This document shows, piece by piece, positions 1-9,051 of a stretch of 64,000 bases of DNA; positions within the stretch are counted from its first letter, which is position 1, and each line of letters starts with the position of its first letter. Source of the stretch: Sinorhizobium sp. 8-89 (GTDB lineage Bacteria; Pseudomonadota; Alphaproteobacteria; Rhizobiales; Rhizobiaceae). The stretch covers positions 708,200-772,199 of the forward strand of contig NZ_JASKLR010000001.1 of NCBI RefSeq assembly GCF_030124325.1, given 5' to 3'. The notes under the pieces are model-generated. The model worked only from the letters and a program-made list of their open reading frames with translations, searched no databases and had not been told where the DNA came from. The position numbers and the translations under genes are program-made.

Positions 1-454
1 CGTTGACGATCTCGCCGTCGCGCAGGATGCCGTCATGGCCGTGGCTGGTAAAGGGGTCGAGCGCGACGTCGGTGATGACGCCGATGTTTGGCACCGCCCT
101 CTTGATCGCCCGTGTCGCCTCGTTGATCAGGTTGTCGGCGGCCAGGCTGTTGGAGCCGGTCTCGTCGCGGAGCGCCATGTCGATGTTCGGAAATGTGGCG
201 ATCGCCGGGATACCGAGGTCGGCTGCTTCTTTCACCGCCTCGACCGCCTTGTCGACGCTCATGCGGTTCACGCCTGGCATTGCGTCGATCGGCTGGACGA
301 TGCCGCTTCCGGGCACGATGAAGATCGGCCAGATCAGGTCGTCGACGGTCAAGCGGTTCTCCTGCACTAGCCGCCGCGTCCAGTCCGCTTTGCGGTTGCG
401 GCGCATGCGGCGGTGTCCGGTTATCCTGTCCACAAGATTCGTCTTGTCGTTCAT
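1..454 (-). CDS. hemB: delta-aminolevulinic acid dehydratase (porphobilinogen synthase), 5' part only
   Basis: Condenses two 5-aminolevulinate molecules into porphobilinogen, an early step of heme and tetrapyrrole synthesis in the cytoplasm. Reading leftwards from the ATG at 452-454, the frame stays open to the window edge for about 151 codons. It begins MNDKTNLVDRITGHRRMRRN and contains the family segments WPIFIVPGSG, MPGVNRMS, ALRDETGSN and DVALDPFTSHGHDG, the last belonging to the metal-site region. The active-site lysines lie beyond the edge. The next gene, at 621, is divergent, so the 166-bp gap must hold both promoters. Identity is confident; the gene is truncated only by the window. 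Confidence 0.95.
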   Translation of the reverse strand, partial: MNDKTNLVDRITGHRRMRRNRKADWTRRLVQENRLTVDDLIWPIFIVPGSGIVQPIDAMPGVNRMSVDKAVEAVKEAADLGIPAIATFPNIDMALRDETGSNSLAADNLINEATRAIKRAVPNIGVITDVALDPFTSHGHDGILRDGEIVN

Positions 455-620
455 CGCGCCGCTTCCTTCTTCCAAGCTTATCGGACAAGCGGTTTATCAT
501 GCGCCTCCATGGGTTGAAAACCGCGTTTCAGAGCACCCCGCTGCGGCATTTCTTCCCGTGCATCGTGGCGTTTCTCGGCTTTCCCGCCGTTCGTGCTGGT
601 GGATTACCGGCACCCAGCCT

Positions 621-1070
621 ATGTTGCCGCGCATGCTTCACGATTCTGCTCATGTGCCGAAGCCGTCGCTGACCGAAGTGCTCTTCGGCTGGTTCCTGCG
701 CCTCGTTTCCGCGTCCTGCTTCTGGTTCGCGTTGAACTACTGGGCGATGCTCATCGGCTTCTCCCATGGCGGCGCCGGCCGCTTCGATCTCTTGCCGCCG
801 GAGTGGCGCGCCGCGGCGACAGCGCTCGCCGTCGTCTATCCCGTCGCCGCGATCGGTCTCTGGCTTCTGGTCTCCTGGGGGCCCGTCGTCTGGGTCGTCG
901 CCGCGGCGATCGAGATCGCCGTGTACGAGTTCTACCCCGGCATCTTCGGCGCGCGGCCGCTGCTTTTCGTGCTGCATGGGGCTATCGCCGTGACCTTCGT
1001 TCTCTTCCGTGCCGCGCTCTTCTATCAGCGGCTGCGCCAGGCAAGGAAGGTAAGGGTTCATTCACCCTGA
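621..1070 (+). CDS. small four-helix membrane protein, DUF6163-like
   Basis: 149 residues of unknown function. After a short polar N-terminus (HDSAHVPKPS) there are about four hydrophobic segments, near residues 16-36, 55-72, 75-93 and 100-120, and a basic C-terminal tail (RQARKVR). This fits a small inner-membrane protein. The ATG at 621 was chosen because the open frame upstream runs antisense through hemB and reads as nonsense; an ATG at 633 is also possible. It lies just upstream of the LdtR regulator, and a small membrane protein at this place is common in Rhizobiales. The DUF6163 assignment is from memory of the family's layout and not verified. Confidence 0.7.
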   Translation: MLPRMLHDSAHVPKPSLTEVLFGWFLRLVSASCFWFALNYWAMLIGFSHGGAGRFDLLPPEWRAAATALAVVYPVAAIGLWLLVSWGPVVWVVAAAIEIAVYEFYPGIFGARPLLFVLHGAIAVTFVLFRAALFYQRLRQARKVRVHSP

Positions 1071-1200
1071 GACAGGCTCGCTGGGTGGTAAGTTCATGTT
1101 AAGGCTGCGGTTTAAGTAGAATTTTATACGTATTCGATAGGGTCTCACTCAAGGCGGGAAGACAAACAGACACCGCCAAACAAAACAGTGAGGCAGTCAA

Positions 1201-1713
1201 ATGAACACGAAAATGAAGCCCCAGGCAGTTGCGCCCCGAGACCCGCAGGAAGAAACCATCCGTGGTCTCTACATGGAATCCCTTCACCTCGTCGAGCGTC
1301 TGCATCGCCGTCTGCTCGATGTCATCAAGGACGAGTTCGACCGTCAGGGTCGCAGCGACGTCAACGCAGTCCAGGCGCTGTTGCTCTTCAACATCGGCAA
1401 CTCCGAACTGACCGCCGGCGAGCTCCGCTCGCGTGGCTATTATCTCGGCTCGAACGTTTCCTACAACGTCAAGAAGCTGGTGGATCTCGGTCTCATCAAC
1501 CACCAGCGCTCCCGCGTCGATCGCCGCTCGGTCCGCATCAGCCTGACCGAAGAAGGCCAGGAAATCGCCGAAACCGTCGCCAAGCTCTACGAGCGTCACA
1601 TCGGCTCGATCCAGAAGGTCGGCGGCATTGGCTCCGACGAATTCACTCAGATGAACAAGCTCCTGCAGCGTCTCGATCGCTTCTGGAACGATCAGATTCT
1701 CTATCGCCTCTGA
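1201..1713 (+). CDS. ldtR: MarR-family winged-helix regulator LdtR
   Basis: 170-residue DNA-binding regulator. A helical N-terminus (about residues 20-55) precedes a winged helix-turn-helix: LTAGELRSRGYYLGSNVSYN is the recognition region and QRSRVDRRSVRISLTEEG the wing. The family is known from Liberibacter and Sinorhizobium, where LdtR controls the neighbouring L,D-transpeptidase and affects envelope stress tolerance and motility. Here that transpeptidase also lies next downstream (2273), separated by a repeat-rich gap, so it probably has its own promoter. The ATG at 1201 follows a purine-rich stretch and a 130-bp gap that should carry the promoter. Highly likely from both sequence and context. 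Confidence 0.9.
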   Translation: MNTKMKPQAVAPRDPQEETIRGLYMESLHLVERLHRRLLDVIKDEFDRQGRSDVNAVQALLLFNIGNSELTAGELRSRGYYLGSNVSYNVKKLVDLGLINHQRSRVDRRSVRISLTEEGQEIAETVAKLYERHIGSIQKVGGIGSDEFTQMNKLLQRLDRFWNDQILYRL

Positions 1714-1983
1714 TCGGATAGCAAGCTCCAGTTCAAGGGTCGGGCGCAATTCCTGCGTGTCCGACCTTTGCTGCATTCGGTCTTCCTGGTTGCCACCGAA
1801 AACACTGCCACCAGACGCGAGCTGGCCGCGGTCGACGATCGTCTGAAAAATCGCGAGACACGAATTGGCCATATTGCTGTGGGAGCGACGCTTTGTTGTT
1901 GCAGGTGTGCTCTCGCATTTACGACGGGGATTCGTTTCGCGTTCCGCCTGCCGGCTAGATGCTTCGCTCGTACTGCTGCGTGA

Positions 1984-2075
1984 TTCCTTAATCGGAATCG
2001 ATTTAAGGACCAAATTATGCAGCAGTTCAAAGTGCTACGGCGATTTTCGCGTCCGATTGGACGCGCGGCGCTGTA
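1984..2075 (+). repeat. two-hairpin intergenic repeat, copy 1 (degenerate)
   Basis: First hairpin built on CCTTAATC / GATTTAAGG, then the linker GCAGCAGTTCAAAGTGCTAC, then a second hairpin with the core GCGTCCGATTGGACGC and closing GGCGCTGTA. It shares the linker and both hairpins with five other copies in this window. It resembles rhizobial RIME-type mosaic elements; that family name is inferred. Confidence 0.75.
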
Positions 2076-2121
2076 ATGTGCGGGGTGGCACGGGGGTTAA
2101 CCTTTGTTAACCACGTTTGTG

Positions 2122-2228
2122 CTACTGCATGTTTCCTTGGATCCTAGCCGATTTAAGGATGAAAACATGCAGCAGTTCAAAGTGCTACAGCGTCCTTAAA
2201 GCGTCTGATGAGACGCTCGGCGCTGTAG
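2122..2228 (+). repeat. two-hairpin intergenic repeat, copy 2
   Basis: The most complete plus-orientation copy. Hairpin 1 is CTGCATGTTTCCTT paired with AAGGATGAAAACATGCAG. The linker CAGTTCAAAGTG follows. Hairpin 2 is CTACAGCG / CGCTGTAG enclosing GCGTCTGATGAGACGC. It ends about 45 bp before the L,D-transpeptidase start, so it probably lies in or just above that gene's leader. Confidence 0.85.
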
Positions 2229-2272
2229 GGCTCGGGCAGCGCGCCTATCGGCGCATTGAGATGGTAGGGACT

Positions 2273-3598
2273 ATGTCGAAAAAGAACGGAATTGATGCTT
2301 TCTCGCGCCGTGCATTTCTGCGTTCGGCCGCAACGCTCAGTGCTGCCGCATGGGCGGGTGCCGCGAGGGCCCAAGATGCTCTGAACGAGATCATCAATTC
2401 ACCGCGCCGTGGCTCCTGGGACGACCAGTTCGACGCCAAGGCATCGCGTACGGCGACTGCGGTTCTTTCCAACACGCCGGTCTTCGGGCCCGAAACGATC
2501 AGCCATCTCCAGCAGGCGATCTACGACTATCAACAGATCGTAGCCTCCGGCGGTTGGCCGATAGTCACGACCTCGGTGAAGCTGGAGCTGGGTGTCACCG
2601 ATCCCTCCGTTCAGCAATTGCGCCAGCGCCTGATGGTTTCCGGCGACCTGCCGCAGTCGGCCGGCATTTCCTCTTCCTTCGACTCCTATGTCGACGGTGC
2701 GGTGAAGCGCTTCCAGGCGCGTCACGGCCTGCCGGCCGATGGCGTCATCGGCGAATATACGCTGAAGGCGCTGAACGTCGACGCCACGACACGCCTCGGC
2801 CAACTTGAAACCAATCTTGTCCGCCTCCAGTCGATGTCCGGCGATCTCGGCCGCCGCTACGTGATGGTTAACATTCCGGCCGCCTACATCGAGGCGGTTG
2901 AGAACGGCCGCGTCGTGCTGCGCCATACGGCAATCGTCGGCAAGATCGACCGCCAGTCGCCGATCCTCAATTCGAAGATCTACGAGGTCATCCTCAATCC
3001 GTACTGGACCGCACCGCGCTCGATCGTCCAGAAGGACATTATGCCGCTGATGCGCAAGGATCCGACCTATCTCGAGCGCAATGCGATCCGTCTCTTCGAC
3101 GGCAGCGGCAATGAGGTTTCGCCAGAGACAGTGGACTGGAACGCCGAGAAGGCGCCGAACCTGATGTTCCGGCAGGATCCGGGCAAGATCAACGCGATGT
3201 CCTCGACGAAGATCAACTTCCACAACGAGCACGCGGTCTACATGCACGACACGCCGCAGCAGGGCCTGTTCAACAAGCTGATGCGTTTCGAGTCATCGGG
3301 CTGCGTGCGCGTCCAGAACGTGCGCGACCTCTCGACCTGGCTGCTGAAGGAAACGCCGGGCTGGTCCCGTCAGCAGATGGAGGCGACGATCAAGTCGGGC
3401 GTCAATACGCCGATCACGCTTGCGGAAGAGGTCCCCGTTTACTTCACCTATGTCACCGCCTGGTCGGCAAAGGACCGTGTCGTTCAATTCCGCGACGACA
3501 TTTATCAGCGCGACGGTGCTGCCGAGCTCGCGCTGCAGACCACGACGGGAATCGAACAGCCGGCAGGCTCCATCGAACAGGACGCCTTGCCGCAATAA
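2273..3598 (+). CDS. Tat-exported L,D-transpeptidase (YkuD/YcbB type)
   Basis: Periplasmic peptidoglycan cross-linking enzyme, 441 residues. The N-terminus carries a twin-arginine signal (FSRRAFLRSAATLSAAAW, cleavage near AARA-Q). A peptidoglycan-binding repeat follows at about residues 135-180 (FQARHGLPADGVIGEYTLKA), then the YkuD catalytic domain with HAVYMHDTPQ and the motif SSGCVRV, whose cysteine (about residue 344) is the nucleophile. The ATG at 2273 was chosen because it places the RR motif properly and follows GGTAGGGA; an in-frame ATG at 2261 is possible, and the frame further upstream is repeat sequence. It probably belongs to the LdtR regulon, as in Liberibacter. Confidence 0.9.
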   Translation: MSKKNGIDAFSRRAFLRSAATLSAAAWAGAARAQDALNEIINSPRRGSWDDQFDAKASRTATAVLSNTPVFGPETISHLQQAIYDYQQIVASGGWPIVTTSVKLELGVTDPSVQQLRQRLMVSGDLPQSAGISSSFDSYVDGAVKRFQARHGLPADGVIGEYTLKALNVDATTRLGQLETNLVRLQSMSGDLGRRYVMVNIPAAYIEAVENGRVVLRHTAIVGKIDRQSPILNSKIYEVILNPYWTAPRSIVQKDIMPLMRKDPTYLERNAIRLFDGSGNEVSPETVDWNAEKAPNLMFRQDPGKINAMSSTKINFHNEHAVYMHDTPQQGLFNKLMRFESSGCVRVQNVRDLSTWLLKETPGWSRQQMEATIKSGVNTPITLAEEVPVYFTYVTAWSAKDRVVQFRDDIYQRDGAAELALQTTTGIEQPAGSIEQDALPQ

Positions 3599-3621
3599 GC
3601 AAACTCCCGATTTCATAGATC

Positions 3622-3657
3622 AAGGCCGCGCATCCGAACGGAGTGCGGCCTTTTTCT
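3622..3657 (+). terminator. rho-independent terminator after the L,D-transpeptidase
   Basis: AGGCCGC and GTGCGGCCT form the stem across a 12-nt loop, followed by TTTTTC. It lies 25 bp after the stop codon. Confidence 0.75.
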
Positions 3658-3781
3658 TGGCATCCGCGCTTGGTTCTTCGGCGCGGCGGATCGTGGAAAT
3701 GGCGCAAACCGCACAGCGGATATTGCTCTCCGCGTGCGAGGAAGTTAAAGAACGACCACCTTTGAGAGGAGCCTCGAGCCG

Positions 3782-5077
3782 ATGCTTGCACAAACCAATG
3801 ATGCCTTCTTCACCCGTTCTCTCGCGGAAAGCGATCCGGAGATCTTCGGTGCGATCGAGAAGGAGCTGGGGCGCCAGCGCCACGAGATCGAGCTGATCGC
3901 GTCCGAGAACATCGTTTCGCGGGCAGTGCTCGAAGCCCAAGGCTCGATCATGACGAACAAATATGCCGAGGGCTATCCGGGCAAGCGCTACTACGGCGGC
4001 TGCCAGTTCGTCGACATCGCCGAAGAACTGGCAATCGAACGTGCAAAGAAGCTCTTCGGCGTCAACTTTGCCAACGTCCAGCCGAACTCCGGCTCGCAGA
4101 TGAACCAGGCGGTTTTCCTGGCGCTGCTGCAGCCGGGCGACACCTTCATGGGCCTTGACCTCAATTCCGGTGGTCACCTGACCCACGGCTCGCCGGTGAA
4201 CATGTCCGGCAAGTGGTTCAACGTCATTTCCTACGGGGTGCGGGCGGACGATCACCTGCTTGATATGGATGACGTCGCCGAGAAGGCCCGCAAGCACAAG
4301 CCGAAGCTCATCATCGCCGGCGGCACCGCCTATTCGCGCATCTGGGACTGGAAGCGCTTCCGCGAGATCGCCGATGAAGTCGGCGCCTGGCTGATGGTCG
4401 ACATGGCCCATATCGCCGGCCTCGTTGCCGGTGGCCAGCATCCCTCTCCGTTCCCGCATTGCCATGTAGCGACGACGACGACGCACAAGTCGCTGCGCGG
4501 TCCACGCGGCGGCATGGTGCTGACGAACGACGAGGAGATCGCGAAGAAGATCAACTCCGCCGTCTTCCCGGGGCTCCAGGGCGGCCCGTTGATGCACGTG
4601 ATCGCGGCCAAGGCCGTTGCTCTCGGCGAAGCGCTGCAGCCCTCCTTCAAGGAATATACGGCCCAGATCGTCAAGAATGCCCGCACTCTCGCCGAAACGC
4701 TGAAGGCCAACGGCCTCGATATCGTTTCGGGCGGTACGGACAATCACCTGATGCTTGTCGACCTGCGCAAGAAGAACGCCACCGGCAAACGAGCCGAGGC
4801 CGCTCTTGGCCGCGCCTATATCACCTGCAACAAGAACGGCATTCCCTTCGATCCAGAAAAGCCTTTCGTCACCTCGGGCGTCCGCCTCGGTGCACCGGCT
4901 GGCACGACTCGCGGCTTCAAGGAGGCGGAATTCAAGGAGATCGGCGAATTGATCGTCGAGGTGCTTGACGGCCTCAAGGTCGCCAACTCCGACGAAGGCA
5001 ACGCTGCCGTCGAAGCGGGCGTCCGCGAGAAGGTGATGAAGCTCACGGATCGGTTCCCGATGTATGGCTACATGTGA
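3782..5077 (+). CDS. glyA: serine hydroxymethyltransferase
   Basis: PLP enzyme converting serine and tetrahydrofolate to glycine and 5,10-methylene-tetrahydrofolate, the main one-carbon source. It has 431 residues, the usual length. Visible landmarks are [10 protein letters not shown] at the N-terminus, [14 protein letters not shown], and the PLP-lysine motif [14 protein letters not shown] (lysine near residue 236). The start follows GAGGAGCC at good spacing. It begins a plus-strand run glyA–nrdR–ribD–ribE with gaps of 12 and 18 bp and a 1-base overlap, probably one operon. This order is common in Rhizobiales. Confidence 0.98.
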   Translation: MLAQTNDAFFTRSLAESDPEIFGAIEKELGRQRHEIELIASENIVSRAVLEAQGSIMTNKYAEGYPGKRYYGGCQFVDIAEELAIERAKKLFGVNFANVQPNSGSQMNQAVFLALLQPGDTFMGLDLNSGGHLTHGSPVNMSGKWFNVISYGVRADDHLLDMDDVAEKARKHKPKLIIAGGTAYSRIWDWKRFREIADEVGAWLMVDMAHIAGLVAGGQHPSPFPHCHVATTTTHKSLRGPRGGMVLTNDEEIAKKINSAVFPGLQGGPLMHVIAAKAVALGEALQPSFKEYTAQIVKNARTLAETLKANGLDIVSGGTDNHLMLVDLRKKNATGKRAEAALGRAYITCNKNGIPFDPEKPFVTSGVRLGAPAGTTRGFKEAEFKEIGELIVEVLDGLKVANSDEGNAAVEAGVREKVMKLTDRFPMYGYM

Positions 5078-5089
5078 TCGGACGGCTGC

Positions 5090-5563
5090 ATGCGCTGCCC
5101 CTATTGTGGTTCCGAAGACAGCCAGGTGAAGGATTCCCGTCCGGCAGAGGACGGGAATGCCATTCGCCGTCGCCGCATCTGCCCGGATTGTGGCGGCCGC
5201 TTCACGACCTTCGAGCGGGTGCAGCTGCGTGAGCTGATGATCATCAAGAAAACCGGTCGGAAGGTGCCTTTCGACCGGGACAAGCTGCTGCGTTCGTTCG
5301 AGATCGCGCTGCGTAAGCGTCCGGTCGACCGCGATCGCATCGAGCGGGCGGTGTCGGGCATCGTCCGCCGGCTCGAGAGCTCGGGCGAAACGGAAATCCC
5401 TTCGGAAGAAATCGGCCTCCAGGTACTCGAGGCCCTGAAGAGCCTCGACGATGTCGCCTTCGTTCGCTACGCATCGGTCTATCGCGATTTCTCGCACGCC
5501 GAAGATTTCGAGAAAGTCATCGCGGAGATCAGCGCCAAGATCGCGCGCGATCCCGGCGAATAG
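5090..5563 (+). CDS. nrdR: transcriptional repressor NrdR
   Basis: Nucleotide-sensing repressor of ribonucleotide reductase genes, 157 residues. An N-terminal zinc ribbon has two CxxC pairs (CPYCGS and CPDCGG) around basic residues, and is followed by an ATP-cone domain ([18 protein letters not shown] onward) that binds ATP or dATP. It starts 12 bp after glyA and is almost certainly co-transcribed with it, linking one-carbon supply, deoxynucleotide control and riboflavin synthesis in one transcription unit. Confidence 0.97.
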   Translation: MRCPYCGSEDSQVKDSRPAEDGNAIRRRRICPDCGGRFTTFERVQLRELMIIKKTGRKVPFDRDKLLRSFEIALRKRPVDRDRIERAVSGIVRRLESSGETEIPSEEIGLQVLEALKSLDDVAFVRYASVYRDFSHAEDFEKVIAEISAKIARDPGE

Positions 5564-5581
5564 GCTCAAGCGGAGCGAAGC

Positions 5582-6670
5582 ATGACGGCGCCGACGCGCG
5601 AGGACGAAAGGTTCATGGCGGCGGGGCTGCGCCTCGCCCGGCACAATCTCGGCCAGACATCGACGAATCCGTCGGTCGCCTGCATCGTCGTCAAGGACGG
5701 AACGATCGTAGGGCGCGCCGTAACGGCGCCTGGGGGACGCCCGCATGCCGAGACGCAGGCGCTTGCCGAAGCCGGAGAAAGGGCGAGGGGAGCAACCGCC
5801 TATGTCACGCTCGAGCCCTGTTCGCATCACGGCAAGACGCCCCCCTGCGCCGATGCCTTGATCGCCTCCGGTGTTGCCCGCGTCGTCATTTCGATTCTCG
5901 ACCCGGACGAGCGTGTCGCCGGACGCGGCGTTGTCATGCTGCGCGACGCCGGCATCGCCGTCGACATCGGTACGCTCCATCGCGATGGCGAGCGGGCGCT
6001 TGACGCCTATCTGATGCGTCAGCGCAGCAAACGGCCGTATGTTACTCTGAAGCTTGCGGTTTCCCAGGATGGAATGATCGGCCGCGCGGGAGAGGGCCAG
6101 GTTCGAATTACCGGGCCGATTTCTCGTGCGCAGGTACAGGTGCTTCGCGCAGAGACGGACGCGATATTGGTCGGCATCGGCACGGCGACAGCCGATGATC
6201 CGGAATTGACCGTGCGCTTGCGGGGACTGGAGGACCGGTCTCCGGTTCGCATCGTTCTCGATCGCCGTCTCGATCTGCCGGTCGGCTCGAAACTCGTCCG
6301 TTCGGCGCAAGAGGTTCCAGTGATCGCTGTGGCAGACGCAAGGCTCGATTCGGCCGCCAACAGCCGCCGCGCGGCGCTCGAAGCCGCTGGCGTCGAAGTG
6401 CTGAACACCGACAATATCCCCGATCTTTTAACGGCGCTTGCCTCGCGTGGCATCTCCTCGCTGCTGGTGGAGGGTGGTGCGCGCACGGCTCGGGCGTTTC
6501 TTGAGGCCAACTTTATCGATCGGATCATGCTTTTCACTGGTCCGATCAGCATTGGCAAAGGCGGCATCCGATCCCCATTTGATCGGGAGTCCATTCCGAC
6601 CGGATTCACGCTTCGACGGACGGCGCGCTACGGCGACGATATTTTCGAGGATTACGAGAGAGACATCTGA
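5582..6670 (+). CDS. ribD: bifunctional riboflavin deaminase/reductase RibD
   Basis: Carries out steps two and three of riboflavin synthesis: deamination of diaminohydroxyphosphoribosylaminopyrimidine and reduction of the ribosyl side chain. It has 362 residues. The N-terminal zinc deaminase domain shows HAETQAL and PCSHHGKTPPC, the zinc ligands and catalytic glutamate. The C-terminal reductase domain starts near residue 145 (RPYVTLKLAVSQDG) and includes LLVEGGARTA. The start is 18 bp after nrdR and preceded by GGAGCGAAGC. Its TGA shares one base with the ribE start, showing translational coupling. Confidence 0.97.
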   Translation: MTAPTREDERFMAAGLRLARHNLGQTSTNPSVACIVVKDGTIVGRAVTAPGGRPHAETQALAEAGERARGATAYVTLEPCSHHGKTPPCADALIASGVARVVISILDPDERVAGRGVVMLRDAGIAVDIGTLHRDGERALDAYLMRQRSKRPYVTLKLAVSQDGMIGRAGEGQVRITGPISRAQVQVLRAETDAILVGIGTATADDPELTVRLRGLEDRSPVRIVLDRRLDLPVGSKLVRSAQEVPVIAVADARLDSAANSRRAALEAAGVEVLNTDNIPDLLTALASRGISSLLVEGGARTARAFLEANFIDRIMLFTGPISIGKGGIRSPFDRESIPTGFTLRRTARYGDDIFEDYERDI

Positions 6671-7290
6671 TGTTCACAGGGATTGTTACCGATATCGGCA
6701 CCGTTGAAGCGGTCACGCCACTGAAGGAAGGCATCAAGCTCCGCGTTGCCACCAACTATGATCCGAAGACGATCGATTTAGGCGCCTCCATCGCCCATTC
6801 GGGCGTATGCCTCACGGTTACCGCGTTGCCAGAGGCAGGCAGCAACGAGCGCTGGTTCGAGGTCGAGGCATGGGAAGAGGCGCTTCGGCTGACGACGATC
6901 GCCGGATGGCAAGAGGGCACGCGCATCAATTTGGAGCGCTCCTTAAAGATCGGCGACGAACTCGGTGGTCATCTTGTGTCCGGCCATGTGGACGACAAGG
7001 CCGAAATCCTCTCCGTGGAGCCGGAAGGCGATGCGGTGCGCTTCCGGCTCCGCGCGCCGGAACATCTTGCCAGGTTCGTGGCGCCCAAGGGTTCGGTTGC
7101 CCTCGACGGAACCTCGCTCACGGTCAACAAGGTGGATGGCGCCGAGTTCGACGTGCTCCTGATCCGCCATTCGCTCGAAGTCACCACCTGGGGCGAGCGG
7201 CGCGCGGGCGATCTCGTCAACTTTGAGGTCGATACGATGGCGCGTTATGCCGCGCGGCTCGCAGAGTCTCCCGCGCCCAAGGCGGAATAA
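6670..7290 (+). CDS. ribE: riboflavin synthase alpha chain
   Basis: Dismutates two molecules of 6,7-dimethyl-8-ribityllumazine to riboflavin. It has 206 residues made of two similar lumazine-binding halves: MFTGIVTDIGTVEAV opens the first and NLERSLKIGDELGGHLVSGH lies near the join. The ATG overlaps the ribD stop codon. It ends the operon; its partner lumazine synthase gene (ribH) lies 2.1 kb away beyond a minus-strand block. Some authors use the symbol ribC. Confidence 0.96.
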   Translation: MFTGIVTDIGTVEAVTPLKEGIKLRVATNYDPKTIDLGASIAHSGVCLTVTALPEAGSNERWFEVEAWEEALRLTTIAGWQEGTRINLERSLKIGDELGGHLVSGHVDDKAEILSVEPEGDAVRFRLRAPEHLARFVAPKGSVALDGTSLTVNKVDGAEFDVLLIRHSLEVTTWGERRAGDLVNFEVDTMARYAARLAESPAPKAE

Positions 7291-7306
7291 CGGCAGCAGA
7301 AATGGA

Positions 7307-7328
7307 TCCGCCCCCAAGCGGGGGCGGA
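7307..7328. terminator. hairpin between convergent genes
   Basis: TCCGCCCCC and GGGGGCGGA form a perfect 9-bp stem with loop AAGC, between the 3' ends of ribE and the minus-strand gene at 7350. It lacks a strong T-run, so terminator function is inferred from stem strength and position. Confidence 0.6.
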
Positions 7329-7349
7329 CGCAGTTGTTAGGGTAAGGTT

Positions 7350-7700
7350 TCAACGCACATAGAGCGTGAGACTACCGTCGGTTGCCTGCGCTGCGCCTGC
7401 GATGTTGTTCATCTCGACATCGCGTGCCTTCAGCTTAGCGGCGAGCGCCCTGTTGGCACTGACGGCGGCATGGAGGGCTTGCAATTGCTGCGGCGTTTCC
7501 GCGTCGATCCGGGCGCGGATCGCGTTCATACGGTTCAGCGTGTCGACGTCGACGATGCTGAAATTATCGCCCTTGAAGTTTCGTACTGTCTGGTCGATCT
7601 CGCTCGGCCAGTTCATTTCAACGCCGGCCGCGTGGGAGATGCCGCCGAAACTCAAGGCGGAGAGGGTGGCGATGACGGAAATTTTCGCAAAGCGATTCAT
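7350..7700 (-). CDS. small exported protein of unknown function
   Basis: 116 residues. A Sec-type signal peptide (MNRFAKISVIATLSALSFGG, cleavage near SHA-A) is followed by a mainly helical mature part rich in alanine and charged residues, ending GSLTLYVR. There are no cysteines in the mature part and no catalytic motif that I recognise. The ATG at 7700 was chosen over 7706 because AAAGGAGC then lies 7 nt upstream. It stands alone, convergent with ribE, and is the first of three minus-strand genes that separate ribE from ribH. Confidence 0.75.
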   Translation of the reverse strand: MNRFAKISVIATLSALSFGGISHAAGVEMNWPSEIDQTVRNFKGDNFSIVDVDTLNRMNAIRARIDAETPQQLQALHAAVSANRALAAKLKARDVEMNNIAGAAQATDGSLTLYVR

Positions 7701-7976
7701 TGTCATGCTCCTTTGGTGCCCGTGGGGCTGCGGCGCGCGTTCGACGAGCCGAGGTGCCCCGGGGATGGCCAGCACCGATCCTTTGCGGGTGAGGCCACCC
7801 GCAGCGAAAAGGCACTGAATTGTTTCGACTAGTTGAGGCGGCGCTCCCGTCGCGCGACCGGGCCGTGCGTCGTTTCAACAGTGAAAAATTGGGCCGGAAT
7901 CTGGTCCTTTCAAAGGCGTAACAGACTGAAAAATAATTAAAATTTGTTCATGTTCCCGGGGCAGCGTAAACGCCCC

Positions 7977-8513
7977 CTATGCCGCTGACTTCTGGTGCCG
8001 TTCGAACAGGATGACATGATTGCCGTGATAGGTGGTGCGCCAGAATTCAGTAAAGCCGTGCTTGGCCGCTACGCGGATTGATGCCTGGTTGCCGATGTCG
8101 ATGATGCAGGTCTTCTTCAATGCCGGAAATTGTCGGTCGGCCCAGGCAAGGGCGGCGGTCACGGCTTCCGTCGCCAGGCCCCGGCCATGGGTTCTGGGGG
8201 AAAGCGCCCAGCCCATTTCCATTGTGCCTTCGAGCGAGGGCGTGATCGTCCGATGCGCGTCGTGGAAGCCGGCTTCGCCGATGAAAGCCCGGGTTTCCTT
8301 GTCCTGGATCGCAAAGAAGCCGAAGCCGAAATAGTGCCACATGCCGACCTGGCGCAGGAAGCGCGTCCAGGACTGCTCGCGCGAGTAGGGGACGCCGCCG
8401 ATGAAGCGCGTAACCTCTTCGTCAGCGAACAGAGCGGTGTAGGCGGAAAAGTCGTCGCGCCGGTAGGGGCGCAGCAGAAGTCGTTCGGTTTCGATGGTGG
8501 GAACGCTGTGCAT
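7977..8513 (-). CDS. GNAT N-acetyltransferase, RimJ/RimL-like
   Basis: 178 residues. It starts IETERLLLRPYRRDDF, typical of the RimJ/RimL and anhydro-N-acetyl group of acetyl-CoA-dependent acetyltransferases. The acetyl-CoA loop appears as HGRGLATEA, and the C-terminus has the NQASIRVAAKHGFTE segment in which the family's usual N-x-x-S is kept. The substrate cannot be told; small molecules or protein N-termini are both possible. The ATG at 8513 was taken because an upstream in-frame ATG at 8567 would overlap the cupin gene and adds non-conserved residues. Confidence 0.85.
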   Translation of the reverse strand: MHSVPTIETERLLLRPYRRDDFSAYTALFADEEVTRFIGGVPYSREQSWTRFLRQVGMWHYFGFGFFAIQDKETRAFIGEAGFHDAHRTITPSLEGTMEMGWALSPRTHGRGLATEAVTAALAWADRQFPALKKTCIIDIGNQASIRVAAKHGFTEFWRTTYHGNHVILFERHQKSAA

Positions 8514-8547
8514 TTCGATCCAGATTGTCCTTGTTGGGGAGTGAAAA

Positions 8548-9051
8548 TCAGGCGCCCGGTTCGCCATCCCAGTAGTCGGTTGCGGATGCGGGGCGACCGA
8601 TGAACCGGAATGAAGCCTTTGGCGAGCCCGGTCGCCGCGTCTTTGCCAGGAACTTGCCGGAATCGGGATATTCGCAGATCTCCGTGGCGGCCATCGTCGA
8701 GATGGAGAGATATTTGAGCGTCGTCGTCCCGGTATTGATCAGATGATGCGCCGTCTCAGGCCCACCGGCGGGCGCGCCGAGCACGTCGCCCGGACCGACT
8801 TCGTGTCGTTCGTTGCCGAAGCGGTATGTTCCCTCACCCTCCAGGATGATGAACAGCTCCTCCTCGACATGATGGTTGTGAAACGGGCAGCCGGATTTGC
8901 CGGGCGGAACTTCGCCATAGCCGATGCCGAGATCCGTGAGCCCGAGAAGAGCGCCGAAGGAAACGTCGCTCGACTCGAAGAACGAGCCCTGCTGCCAGTG
9001 CTCGAGTTCGAGCTTCTTAAGGTTGACGATCGGCTTTTGCGCTTCCGTCAT
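8548..9051 (-). CDS. single-domain cupin protein
   Basis: 167 residues. Cupin motif 1 is visible as GCPFHNHHVEEELFIILEGEG (metal-binding HxH and glutamate), and motif 2 as GDVLGAPAGGPETAHHLIN. The C-terminal tail FRFIGRPASATDYWDGE resembles cupins often annotated as putative transcriptional regulators or sugar-binding proteins, although no DNA-binding domain is present. GGGAGG lies 7 nt before the ATG. It is 34 bp upstream of the GNAT gene, so the two are probably co-transcribed. The substrate is unknown. Confidence 0.85.
   Translation of the reverse strand: MTEAQKPIVNLKKLELEHWQQGSFFESSDVSFGALLGLTDLGIGYGEVPPGKSGCPFHNHHVEEELFIILEGEGTYRFGNERHEVGPGDVLGAPAGGPETAHHLINTGTTTLKYLSISTMAATEICEYPDSGKFLAKTRRPGSPKASFRFIGRPASATDYWDGEPGA

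Larger units (their letters stand above)
1714..2272. other. 559-bp intergenic region with two repeat copies
   Basis: Between ldtR and the L,D-transpeptidase there is no convincing gene: open frames here have no plausible start or family resemblance. A weak hairpin (GGTCGG at 1738-1743 with CCGACC at 1761-1766) follows ldtR but lacks a T-run. Two copies of the two-hairpin intergenic repeat occupy 1984-2075 and 2122-2228. The transpeptidase promoter must lie near or within the second copy. Confidence 0.7.

Noticed and set aside
1099-2013. 304-codon minus-strand frame over ldtR and its downstream gap
   Set aside because: Mostly antisense to ldtR, with the rest in repeat sequence; no ribosome site.
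3620-6310. 896-codon minus-strand frame across glyA–nrdR–ribD
   Set aside because: Pure shadow of the plus-strand genes; arginine/aspartate-rich composition without domains.
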